Positions 1 through 7,687 of a stretch of 64,000 nt of DNA are shown piece after piece; positions within the stretch are counted from its first letter, which is position 1, and every line of letters starts with the position of its first letter. This DNA is from Parasphingorhabdus sp. SCSIO 66989. GTDB taxonomy: Bacteria; Pseudomonadota; Alphaproteobacteria; Sphingomonadales; Sphingomonadaceae. The notes below the pieces were generated by a model. That model made no database searches and was not told the DNA's origin. It saw only the letters and a program-made list of their open reading frames with translations. The position numbers and the translations under genes are program-made. Location: assembly GCF_032852305.1 (NCBI RefSeq), contig NZ_CP136594.1:2641501-2705500 (forward strand), read 5' to 3'.

Positions 1-939
1 CGGCGTCAGGAAGGTCATCACCGGGTTTTCCATGCCGCCATAGGGGAAGCTGGGCGGTAGCACGATCATGTCATAGCGGCCCCAGCGATAGGGGCCGTAA
101 ATCGCCTCTGCCGCATCGATCATCGCTTCGGTATCAACCAGCTCGGCCTTGGCAACCTCCAGCATGGACGGCTCGGCCCAGACGCCCGAGCGCGGGCCCA
201 ATTCGGCAAAGGCAATATCGCCCACCGCAATCGCGATCAGATAGGGGGGCACCGTCTTGTCCATGGTGAAGGAAAAGCGGTGCATCCCCTCACCAGCCGG
301 TTCCGGCTCACCCTGCAATATGCCGCTCATCACGACTTTCAGGTCTTGCGGTGCGGTGATTTTCGCTTCCCAGCTTTGGCGGATGCCGGGGCTGTCCTGT
401 GTCGGGATCCAGCTGCGATTGAGGATCGCTTGGCCCTGGCTGAACATGAACGGCTTTTCGCCGCCTGCAGTCTGTTCCGGCGACAGCCATTGCAACGCCT
501 CGGCATCGGGGCCGCTGGCATAGCTGATGGCGATTTTCTCCGGCGCTGCGCCGCCATCGGCGCCAAAGCGAATGGTGAATGGCGCGCCTGCAAGCCCGGC
601 ATCCTCACCAATGGTGAAGCCAAGCGGTTGGCCATCCTGATCAGTCACGCTGGCAACTGAAAGGCCCTTGGAATCGAGAATGATCTCGCGCGCATCCGGC
701 GCCGCATCGATATCCAGCGTCGCGCTGCCTGCCACACGCTTGGCAGCAAAATCCAGCGTCAGGTCGAGATCGACATGGGTGACGCGCGCTTCCAACGGCT
801 TGGCATAGGTGAGCGCATCACGCGCCTCTTCGCTGGTCAATATCGGCGCTATAGTGCGTGTAGTCTCAGCAGAGGAAACACTGGCGCACCCTGCGGTCAA
901 GGCCAGCAAAGGGGCGACGAGAGAGACGGACAAACGCAT
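1..939 (-). CDS. M1 family metallopeptidase (leukotriene A4 hydrolase-like), 3' part outside window
   Basis: The 313 visible codons run off the left edge. The N-terminus has a lipoprotein-like signal (LLALTAGCAS, Cys about residue 17), so the enzyme is probably exported and lipid-anchored. The body matches the N-terminal beta-saddle of M1 aminopeptidases, and residues 301-305 read GGMEN, the substrate-binding motif of the family. The zinc site HEXXH would lie just beyond the edge and cannot be checked. The start is set by an AGGAG six bases upstream of the ATG. The family removes N-terminal amino acids from peptides. The wording of the motif region (PPSFPYGGMENPVMTF) fits the leukotriene A4 hydrolase-like branch. 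Confidence 0.9.
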   Translation of the reverse strand, partial: MRLSVSLVAPLLALTAGCASVSSAETTRTIAPILTSEEARDALTYAKPLEARVTHVDLDLTLDFAAKRVAGSATLDIDAAPDAREIILDSKGLSVASVTDQDGQPLGFTIGEDAGLAGAPFTIRFGADGGAAPEKIAISYASGPDAEALQWLSPEQTAGGEKPFMFSQGQAILNRSWIPTQDSPGIRQSWEAKITAPQDLKVVMSGILQGEPEPAGEGMHRFSFTMDKTVPPYLIAIAVGDIAFAELGPRSGVWAEPSMLEVAKAELVDTEAMIDAAEAIYGPYRWGRYDMIVLPPSFPYGGMENPVMTFLTP

Positions 940-960
940 GCGAACTCCTGAAATCACATA

Positions 961-996
961 AGAAAAAGCTCCGTACCCCAGCGAGGGATACGGAGC
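961..996 (-). terminator. Rho-independent terminator
   Basis: Read on the minus strand this is GCTCCGTA-TCCC, loop TCGCT, GGGG-TACGGAGC, then TTTTTCT: about a 12-bp stem with one G-T pair and a U tract. It lies downstream of the DUF4870-like gene and separates it from the peptidase gene on the same strand. Confidence 0.85.
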
Positions 997-1048
997 CAGA
1001 GCTTTTCCATAGGCGGCTTTTGCAGCAGCGCCGAGATATTCTGATCTA

Positions 1049-1408
1049 TCAGAACAACAGTGTTTTAGGATCGGGCATTGGCTGCTGCTTCTGCGCCGCA
1101 AGAAGCGGTTTGACCGAACGCACGATGAACCAGACCAGGATCAGCGGGAACAGAAAGATGCCGATGATTACAAATGAGAGGATGAAAGCAACAATGCCAG
1201 CGATTGTGCCGATCACAAATGTATAGATATGATAGGTAAAATGGCTCTCTTCCCAACTTCCCGCAGCTTCACTTTTCCAGATAAAGGCGAGCACGACGCC
1301 GATTATGCTGGTTATGCCGGTAAGCAGTGATCCAAGATACAAAAGTGAAATGATGGTTGGCTGATTAAGATCAAAATCGCCGCCGCTCTTTGGTGTATTC
1401 TCTGACAT
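1049..1408 (-). CDS. DUF4870-like small membrane protein
   Basis: This 119-residue protein has a hydrophilic N-terminus and about three hydrophobic segments (residues roughly 18-43, 60-82 and 85-103), separated by a short loop rich in charged residues. Length, topology and the sequence around HFTYHIYTF resemble the DUF4870/Tic20-like family of bacterial inner-membrane proteins, whose function is unknown. It appears to be monocistronic: it is followed by a strong terminator, and about 165 bases separate its start from the end of the next gene on the same strand. Confidence 0.7.
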   Translation of the reverse strand: MSENTPKSGGDFDLNQPTIISLLYLGSLLTGITSIIGVVLAFIWKSEAAGSWEESHFTYHIYTFVIGTIAGIVAFILSFVIIGIFLFPLILVWFIVRSVKPLLAAQKQQPMPDPKTLLF

Positions 1409-1574
1409 ATTTTTCCCCGTACTAGGCTGTTTCAGACCATGTTGTCAGCCGCTATCCCTCTCACTGGAAGCAGATGCCAAGGCCTTTGTGGTTAAAGTAC
1501 AATGGGCCATTAGCAGGAGCGCAAAGTGTAAACCAGAGCAACGCTGTCCATTTTCCTTGCGAAAATGTAACTTT

Positions 1575-2420
1575 TTATCTGGCTGAGCGACCAGGGATGA
1601 TGGTCAATGCGATTCCACCGATAATCGCAAGACTGCCCGCTATCAGTCGCAGATCCAGCCCTTCCCCCAACAGCAACACACCGCCCAACGCGGCAATGGC
1701 GGGGACAGAGAGCTGTGCCGTCGCAGCCAATGTCACGCTGATCCGGGGCAGAACAGCATACCAGAGGATATAGCCCAGAGCCGAGGTCACGGCCCCTGAT
1801 GCTATGGCAAGCCAGAAACCATAGGGCTCTAATGTCCCGGCGTTCCCCACAAAGGGCAGCAACAGCAGCGCCAGCGGCACCGCGCCAAGAAAATTGCGCG
1901 CCGTTGCCAGTCGAGGATCATCAACAGAACGCCCGAGCCAGCTATAAGAACCCCAGGCCGCACCCGACAGCGCCATCATCAGCGTCGCACCCAATGGCGG
2001 CGCGGTCACGCCCGGGAGCAGTAAATAGAGAAGCCCGGCAAAAGCCAGCGCCAATCCGGCCCATTGCACCACGTTTGGCCGCACGCCTTTGACAATGCCA
2101 ATACCCTGCATGGTGATCTGCACCAGTGCAAACAGGATCAGCGCGCCGGTACCAGCCGAAAGCTGAACATATGCCAGCGAAAACGCGGCGGCATAAACAG
2201 AAAGCGCCAGTGCCATTGGCCAGCTGTCGGCGCGTGGCCAGATATTGCGACCATGCCGAAAACCCAGCAACAGCGTAAGCATGAGTGCGCCTGACACCAG
2301 CCGAACGATAGTAAAGCTGGCCCAGTCAATCGCACCATCGGCCAGCGCCGCACGGTTCAACAACGAGTTACCGGCAAAAGCAAGCAGCGCAAGCAGCAGC
2401 AATGCAGTGATGCGCAGCAT
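1575..2420 (-). CDS. EamA family drug/metabolite exporter
   Basis: This 281-residue protein is almost wholly hydrophobic, with about ten membrane helices in two repeated halves (roughly 1-135 and 145-278), the layout of EamA/DMT transporters. The first helix contains FAGNSLLNRAAL and the second half GAAWGSYSWLGR, both typical positions in the family. Such proteins export small metabolites or amino acids; the substrate here is unknown. It starts 21 bases after the stop of the upstream GST gene on the same strand, so the two are probably co-transcribed. Confidence 0.88.
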   Translation of the reverse strand: MLRITALLLLALLAFAGNSLLNRAALADGAIDWASFTIVRLVSGALMLTLLLGFRHGRNIWPRADSWPMALALSVYAAAFSLAYVQLSAGTGALILFALVQITMQGIGIVKGVRPNVVQWAGLALAFAGLLYLLLPGVTAPPLGATLMMALSGAAWGSYSWLGRSVDDPRLATARNFLGAVPLALLLLPFVGNAGTLEPYGFWLAIASGAVTSALGYILWYAVLPRISVTLAATAQLSVPAIAALGGVLLLGEGLDLRLIAGSLAIIGGIALTIIPGRSAR

Positions 2421-2441
2421 AGACTTGGCGCGGGTAGCAGG

Positions 2442-3077
2442 TCAGGCGGCAGGGCGGAAGATAATCGGCCCGCCAAGCTCCAGCGATTTCTCATAAGCCG
2501 GACGCGCCTGCATAGTCGCAAGGTAGCGCTGTAACTCGGGATAGGCAGACATGAGCTGGGCTGCGGTTGCCACCTCAAGCAGGTAACACAGATTGATATC
2601 GGCACCGGTGAGGCTGTCACCGACAAGAAATTCCCGCCCGGCCAACGCATCATTGGCAAAGCCCAGCAATTTGGTGACCTCGGCAGTGATAAACGGCGTC
2701 AGCGCCTCACCCAGACCACCAAAACGCGGTGCCAGTGCCGTCAAGATCACCGGCATGCCCATAGTGCCCTCGGCAAAATGCATCCATTCCAGATAGCGCG
2801 CACGGTCAGGGCTGTCGGGCGCAGGCGCGAAGCCACCATCGCCAAAACGCTCAATCAGATATTCGATAATCGCACCCGATTCGACCATGGTAACGCCGTC
2901 GACAATTACCGTTGGCGCCTTGGCCAGTGGATGCACCGCGGCCAGTTCTTCGGGCGAGCGGAATGTCTCAGGGTTACGTGCATGGCGCACCATCTCATAA
3001 TCGACCTTCATTTCCTCCAACAGCCAGATGATGCGGGTGGAGCGGGAATATTCGAGATGGTGCAGGATGATCGACAT
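2442..3077 (-). CDS. Glutathione S-transferase family protein
   Basis: At 211 residues this has the standard GST length. The N-terminal thioredoxin-like domain (about 1-80) begins MSIILHHLEYSRSTRI and contains the cis-proline glutathione-binding segment APTVIVDG followed by ESGAIIEYL. An all-helical C-terminal domain follows. The family conjugates or reduces substrates with glutathione in the cytoplasm. It is the first gene of a probable two-gene unit with the EamA exporter, which would suit detoxification followed by export, but that pairing is only an inference. Confidence 0.9.
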   Translation of the reverse strand: MSIILHHLEYSRSTRIIWLLEEMKVDYEMVRHARNPETFRSPEELAAVHPLAKAPTVIVDGVTMVESGAIIEYLIERFGDGGFAPAPDSPDRARYLEWMHFAEGTMGMPVILTALAPRFGGLGEALTPFITAEVTKLLGFANDALAGREFLVGDSLTGADINLCYLLEVATAAQLMSAYPELQRYLATMQARPAYEKSLELGGPIIFRPAA

Positions 3078-3163
3078 AGAGGTGCTGCCTTTCTTGAGAG
3101 CGGTTTGGTCCGGCCTAGAAAGAGTGATCGCTTATGACAATAGCGTGCGTAAAAACTACGCCA

Positions 3164-4651
3164 TTAATGCCCGATGACACCCAGGCTCTCAAAGGGCCGA
3201 TCATGCTCGGAGAACTTCTCGACCAGCGTCGCGCTCGCCTGATTGAGGCCGATAATCTGCACCTGCTTGCCTTCTTTTTGCAGCCTGCCGACGATCTTCT
3301 CCAACATGCCTGAAGCGGAAATGTCCCAGAAATGGGCTTCGTGCACATCGATGATCACGGTATCGATATCGTCCTCGTTAAACTCCATCGCTTCATAGAG
3401 CAGATCGACGGAGCCGAAAAATATCTCGCCACCAAAGCGGTAGCTATGTGTCCGGCCGTCAACCTCATCCTCGATCCGCACCAATTGCCGCACTTTATAG
3501 GCAAAGAATATGCCGGAGAGCAGCACCCCGGTCAGCACCCCCATGGAGAGGTCATGCGTCCACACCACCACGCCGACCGTTGCCAGCATCACGATATTGG
3601 AGGGCAGCGGATGCTGCCGGATTTCAAGGAAGGAGCGCCAGCGAAAGGTGCTGATCGAGACAAAGATCATCACCGCGACAAGCGCCGGCATCGGGATCAG
3701 CGCCACCCAATTCCCAAGTGCCACGATGAGCACCAGCAGCATCACCCCGGCAACAAAGGTAGAGAGCCGACGGCGGCCACCCGAGGTGATATTCACCACC
3801 GACTGACCAATCATCGCGCAGCCACCCATACCGCCGAGAAATCCGGTAACGAAATTAGCCACGCCCTGACCATAGCATTCCATCCGCTTGTCGCTGCGCG
3901 TCTCGGTCATGTCATCGACAATCGACGCGGTCAGCAGGGATTCCAGCAGGCCAACCGCCGCCATGGCAAGCGAATAGGGCGCGATAATCTGCAAAGTTTC
4001 AAAAGTCAGCGGTACATCGGGCAGATAAAAGCTGGGCAGGCTGTCGGGGAGCTTGCCGACCTCTCCCACGGTGATGACATCAATCTGGAAATAGATCGCC
4101 ACCGCGGCAATCGCGATAATCGCCACCAGCGGCGCGGGGACAGCGCGCGTGACATAAGGTAGGCCGTAAATCATGATTAGCCCGGCCGCGACCATCGCAT
4201 AGGTGGGAATGGTAAAGGCTTCGCCCGTCAGCTGTGGCAATTGCGCCATAAAGATCAGGATCGCCAGCGCGTTGACAAACCCGGTAATCACCGAGCGGGA
4301 AACAAAACGCATCAACAGGTCCAGCCGAAGCAGCCCGGCAATCCCCTGAAACACCCCCATCAACACGGTCGCAGCGAAGAGATAATCGACCCCATGCTCG
4401 CGCACCAAAGGCCCCACCAGCACCGCAACCGCCGCCGTTGCGGCGCTGATCATCCCCGGACGTCCGCCCACCAGCGCGATGATAACCGCGATGGAGAAAC
4501 TGGCATAAAGCCCAACTCTCGGATCAACACCGGCGATAATCGAAAAGCCAATAGCCTCGGGAATCAGCGCCAGCGCCACCACCAGCCCGGCGAGAAACTC
4601 GGTACGCGGATTGGAGAGCCAGTCGCGGCGAAAGTTGCGATGAATTGCCAT
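3164..4651 (-). CDS. SulP family inorganic anion transporter with STAS domain
   Basis: This 495-residue protein has an N-terminal SulP membrane domain (about 1-390; signature [20 protein letters not shown]) and a cytoplasmic STAS domain (about 400-495, with [11 protein letters not shown]). SulP proteins carry sulfate, bicarbonate or other anions. An ATG 90 bases further upstream is in frame, but the chosen start has an AGGA nine bases ahead and begins [11 protein letters not shown], where family similarity begins; the upstream extension is basic and unlike the family. It appears to be transcribed alone. Confidence 0.9.
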   Translation of the reverse strand: MAIHRNFRRDWLSNPRTEFLAGLVVALALIPEAIGFSIIAGVDPRVGLYASFSIAVIIALVGGRPGMISAATAAVAVLVGPLVREHGVDYLFAATVLMGVFQGIAGLLRLDLLMRFVSRSVITGFVNALAILIFMAQLPQLTGEAFTIPTYAMVAAGLIMIYGLPYVTRAVPAPLVAIIAIAAVAIYFQIDVITVGEVGKLPDSLPSFYLPDVPLTFETLQIIAPYSLAMAAVGLLESLLTASIVDDMTETRSDKRMECYGQGVANFVTGFLGGMGGCAMIGQSVVNITSGGRRRLSTFVAGVMLLVLIVALGNWVALIPMPALVAVMIFVSISTFRWRSFLEIRQHPLPSNIVMLATVGVVVWTHDLSMGVLTGVLLSGIFFAYKVRQLVRIEDEVDGRTHSYRFGGEIFFGSVDLLYEAMEFNEDDIDTVIIDVHEAHFWDISASGMLEKIVGRLQKEGKQVQIIGLNQASATLVEKFSEHDRPFESLGVIGH

Positions 4652-4784
4652 AAAATATCCTGAAGGGACCGAAGCGACTGGCCTTACAGCCCTCGTTCTG
4701 GCCCGGTAATTCTCTATTCTGAATGATTTTGTGCAGCGCAATATAGCGCCCTCGCCGCTCCAATGGACGCCGCTTGAACAGAAA

Positions 4785-5492
4785 TCAAGCGATCAATGTC
4801 TGCGCCTGACGCAATACATCATCCAGCATTCCCTCGGTCAGCCGCCCGGTATTCATATTATAGCGCGAACAATGATAGCTACTGACCAACCAGCGGCCAT
4901 CGGGAAGCGGATATTGCGCGCCATGGGCAAAGGGCACATCTTTTTGCAGCAGCCCGGCATCGCGCACCAGCGCCTTATGCGCCACGCTGCCCAGCGCCAG
5001 CAGCACCTTAGCTTTGGGCAGGCCATTGAGCGTCTTGGCAAAATAGCGGCTGCACTTGGCCACCTCTGCACCCAATGGCTTGTTCTGTGGCGGCAGGCAC
5101 TGGATCACATTGGCAATCGCCACGCCATGCAGCACCAGCCCGTCATCCGCTCGTGCATCATAAAGACCATTGCTCAGCCCCTGCCGTGCCAAGGCTGCAT
5201 GCAACACTATGCCCGAGGCATCGCCGGTAAATGCCCGCCCGGTGCGGTGCGCGCCCTGCATCCCCGGTGCCAGCCCGACTACGACCAGCCAGGCATCCGG
5301 ATCACCCCAGGCAGGAACCGGCCGGTTCCACCAATCAGGGTGTTCCTTGCGCGTTTCCCGCCGCAATGCCACCAGCCGCGGACAGCGACGACAATTGGCA
5401 GGAGCCGCCCCTTTGGGCAGCACAGAAAAAGAACTGGTATCACTCACACGGCTTGCGATAGGGCGCAGCGATGGACGAAACAAGCGCCACAT
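4785..5492 (-). CDS. Uracil-DNA glycosylase, family 5 (UdgB-like)
   Basis: The protein has the cysteine pair of an iron-sulfur UDG near the N-terminus (CRRCPRLV), the active-site segment GLAPGMQGAHRTGRAF and the C-terminal DNA-binding segment SYHCSRYNMNTGRLT. Motif A has no acidic catalytic residue (GLAPG), as in family 5. The enzyme removes uracil and other deaminated bases from DNA. The ATG used here overlaps the first bases of folK on the other strand; a GTG at 5447 would remove the overlap and leave a family-like N-terminus, so the start is uncertain. Confidence 0.88.
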   Translation of the reverse strand: MWRLFRPSLRPIASRVSDTSSFSVLPKGAAPANCRRCPRLVALRRETRKEHPDWWNRPVPAWGDPDAWLVVVGLAPGMQGAHRTGRAFTGDASGIVLHAALARQGLSNGLYDARADDGLVLHGVAIANVIQCLPPQNKPLGAEVAKCSRYFAKTLNGLPKAKVLLALGSVAHKALVRDAGLLQKDVPFAHGAQYPLPDGRWLVSSYHCSRYNMNTGRLTEGMLDDVLRQAQTLIA

Positions 5493-6013
5493 CTGGGCTA
5501 CACCGCTATCTGATCGCGCTCGGTTCCAACCGACGACATCCGCGCTATGGCTTACCGCAAACAGTGCTTAACGCCGCAATAATAGCTTTGGACAAGGGAG
5601 CCTTGCGCCTTGTTGCAACCGCACCAATCATGACCAGCGCCCCCATCGGCCCGTCACAGCGCACCTATGCCAATAGCGCCGCGCTGATAGAAACCCATCT
5701 CATGCCCCCCGCCCTGCTCACCCATCTGAAGCAGATGGAAGGTGAATTCGGCACAAGACACAGGCGGCGCTGGTCGTCACGTGTGCTTGATCTCGACATC
5801 ATCCTGTGGAGCGGCGGGATATGGATCACCGATAGCCTCACCATCCCCCACCCCGCCTTCCGTGACCGCGATTTCGTCCTCAAACCGGCAAAGCAAATAG
5901 CCAACCAATGGCGCGACCCGGTAACTGGCTGGACCGTTGCTCAACTCGCAACCCGCAATAAACGTGCCCGCAACCGCCCAAAGCGGGTTGACCCATCCGA
6001 GCCACACCATTAG
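5471..6013 (+). CDS. folK: 2-amino-4-hydroxy-6-hydroxymethyldihydropteridine diphosphokinase
   Basis: FolK transfers pyrophosphate from ATP to hydroxymethyldihydropterin, the step before dihydropteroate synthase in folate synthesis. The 180-residue protein shows IALGSN at the N-terminus, the conserved RWSSRVLDLDIILW block and the IPHPAFRDRDFVL signature that holds the catalytic loop. The C-terminal 25 residues are basic and unlike the core. The gene is divergent from, and overlaps by 22 bases, the annotated start of the uracil-DNA glycosylase. tRNA-Lys follows 57 bases downstream on the same strand. Confidence 0.93.
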   Translation: MDETSATSGLHRYLIALGSNRRHPRYGLPQTVLNAAIIALDKGALRLVATAPIMTSAPIGPSQRTYANSAALIETHLMPPALLTHLKQMEGEFGTRHRRRWSSRVLDLDIILWSGGIWITDSLTIPHPAFRDRDFVLKPAKQIANQWRDPVTGWTVAQLATRNKRARNRPKRVDPSEPHH

Positions 6014-6070
6014 GGGAAGCCCTCGCAACGCTATCAACGCATGCCTAATATAGGCATTGCACATGGTAAC

Positions 6071-6146
6071 GGGCCCTTAGCTCAGTCGGTAGAGCAACTG
6101 ACTTTTAATCAGTAGGTCGCTGGTTCGAACCCAGCAGGGCTCACCA
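6071..6146 (+). tRNA. tRNA-Lys(TTT), attachment site of the integrated element
   Basis: This is a 76-base tRNA with a seven-pair acceptor stem (GGGCCCT with AGGGCTC, one G-T pair), D-arm TAGCTCAGTCGGTAGAGC, anticodon loop CTTTTAA (anticodon TTT), T-arm CTGGTTCGAACCCAG and an encoded 3' CCA. Its last 47 bases, together with eight bases after it, are repeated exactly at 17836-17890. The complete gene on the left therefore owes its 3' end to the integrated element, which restored it on insertion. Confidence 0.97.
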
Positions 6147-6154
6147 TATTTTTC
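6100..6154 (+). repeat. attL, 55-bp direct repeat
   Basis: This 55-bp sequence begins at the anticodon stem of tRNA-Lys and ends in TATTTTTC after the CCA. It is identical to 17836-17890 and diverges immediately on both sides (T versus C before it, A versus G after it). This is the usual core of a tyrosine-recombinase island inserted in a tRNA 3' end. Confidence 0.95.
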
Positions 6155-6508
6155 AATGATTTATGGATGATTAAGGCGGTGCTGAGCGCCGCCAAAGATC
6201 GCTGGGGCACCGGTGGGGTACCAGAGTCGAAAATACTCCCACCCCCTTATGGCTTGCATAGCATATTTGCGTAATAACCGAACCTCGTTTCTGTCACACG
6301 AAACCGTGACATCAAAACTGGCGACATTATGAAGCAACTTTGACACGGCAAGTGTCTCAAGAAATATTGATTCACAGACAGTGCAATTCGGATTATTTTC
6401 TTACGCCTAGAACGTTATTTCTCCCTTTGCTGCATTTTGCGATCGACATTTTTATAAATTGGCTTCAAATAACTGACCCATTGATATTCCTTCGCAAAGG
6501 AAATGGAT
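6155..6508. other. Leader region between attL and the methyltransferase
   Basis: About 350 bases without a convincing gene. The stretch becomes clearly AT-richer towards the methyltransferase and must hold its promoter. A short inverted repeat GTCAC-N8-GTGAC lies near 6295-6312. No restriction-modification controller (C protein) gene is visible in it. Confidence 0.5.
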
Positions 6509-7648
6509 ATGGAACAGTTAACGTGCGTCGATCTTTTTTCAGGTTGTGGTGGCTTCGGTTTAGGCGCGGAGCAGGCTGGATATAAAATTTTGGCCGCAGT
6601 AGACAATGACTCCGATCTTCAATCCGCCTACAAGCTCAACTTTCCGAAAACCTGGACGATGCAAGCTGACATAGAACAACTTGACAGGTCAGCTTGGAGT
6701 TTTTTGCTTGGGCGGGGCAAGCCAAGGCTTGATCTTCTCATTGGTGGCCCACCATGTCAGGGATTCAGCCGCATAGGCCTAAGACAAAAAAATGACCCTC
6801 GTAACACTTTGGTAGGTCACTATTTCCGGCATGTTCGACTGCTCAAACCTCGCGCTTTTGTGATGGAGAACGTTGAAGGCTTAATGGATGAAGTCAACAT
6901 AGGGTTTCTTGAGAATGCTCTCGATGGCTTACCGAACTACTACAATGTCGTTGGACCGATTGTTGTTAACGCAGCTGATCTAGGAGCTCCTACAAAGCGA
7001 AGGCGAGTAATTGTTGTTGGTTACGACAAACGTGATGTTGATTGTTTCGGTGTTGCCGGTCTCGAGAAACTCAAATCTGCTAGAAAAGTGACTGTGAGAG
7101 AAGCAATTAGCGACCTACCTGCCCCGATACCGATGTCAAAAGATCGTGCGGACTACGGATGGTCTCGTTTTGCTCCATCAAATGGCGATAAGCTTTCCGA
7201 GTACGCGTATAAATGTCGATCAATGCCAGGTCAGAATCTTGGCTGGCACAATGCGCTAACAGAGCTTACGCAAGGGCGCTTATCGGGGTTGTTTACCACC
7301 AAACATAGCCAAGAAGTAATGGATCGTTTCATAGAAACAGAACAAGGGGTTATTGAACCAATAAGTCGCTACCCGAAGCTCGCGTGGAACGGGCAATGCC
7401 CAACTCTCCGCGCTGGTACTGGAGCAGACAAAGGGAGCTTCCAAGCGATGCGCCCGATACACCCGACACAACCCCGGGTTATAACAGTGCGTGAAGCCGC
7501 CCGACTACAGGGTTTCCCAGATTGGTTTGTATTCCACCCTACCAAATGGCATAGCTTTAGAATGATTGGCAACAGTGTATCTCCAATCGTAAGCCAAGCT
7601 GTTCTTTCACTTTTACATTCAAATTCTACTTTACGCGTTGCCGCATAA
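6509..7648 (+). CDS. DNA (cytosine-5-)-methyltransferase
   Basis: The 379-residue protein carries the ordered motifs of C5 methyltransferases: I (FSGCGGFGLG, 10-19, AdoMet binding), IV (GGPPCQGFS, 79-87, catalytic Cys83), VI (ENVEG, 120-124), VIII (TKRRRVIVVG), IX (RVITVREAARLQGFPD) and X (GNSVSP, 354-359). The target-recognition region lies between VIII and IX, so it should methylate one short DNA site that cannot be read from sequence. An ATG six bases upstream (6503) is possible, but AAGGA is better spaced for 6509. The GHKL ATPase follows after 39 bases on the same strand. Both are AT-richer than the chromosome around them, a sign of separate acquisition. Confidence 0.95.
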   Translation: MEQLTCVDLFSGCGGFGLGAEQAGYKILAAVDNDSDLQSAYKLNFPKTWTMQADIEQLDRSAWSFLLGRGKPRLDLLIGGPPCQGFSRIGLRQKNDPRNTLVGHYFRHVRLLKPRAFVMENVEGLMDEVNIGFLENALDGLPNYYNVVGPIVVNAADLGAPTKRRRVIVVGYDKRDVDCFGVAGLEKLKSARKVTVREAISDLPAPIPMSKDRADYGWSRFAPSNGDKLSEYAYKCRSMPGQNLGWHNALTELTQGRLSGLFTTKHSQEVMDRFIETEQGVIEPISRYPKLAWNGQCPTLRAGTGADKGSFQAMRPIHPTQPRVITVREAARLQGFPDWFVFHPTKWHSFRMIGNSVSPIVSQAVLSLLHSNSTLRVAA

Positions 7649-7687
7649 AGCCCAAGATTACTTTCCTTTCTCATCGGCAGGAAAATC

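Noticed and set aside
3332-4162. Long plus-strand open frame inside the SulP gene
   Set aside because: Very His/Arg/Gln-rich, the usual antisense image of a GC-rich membrane protein gene; no family match.
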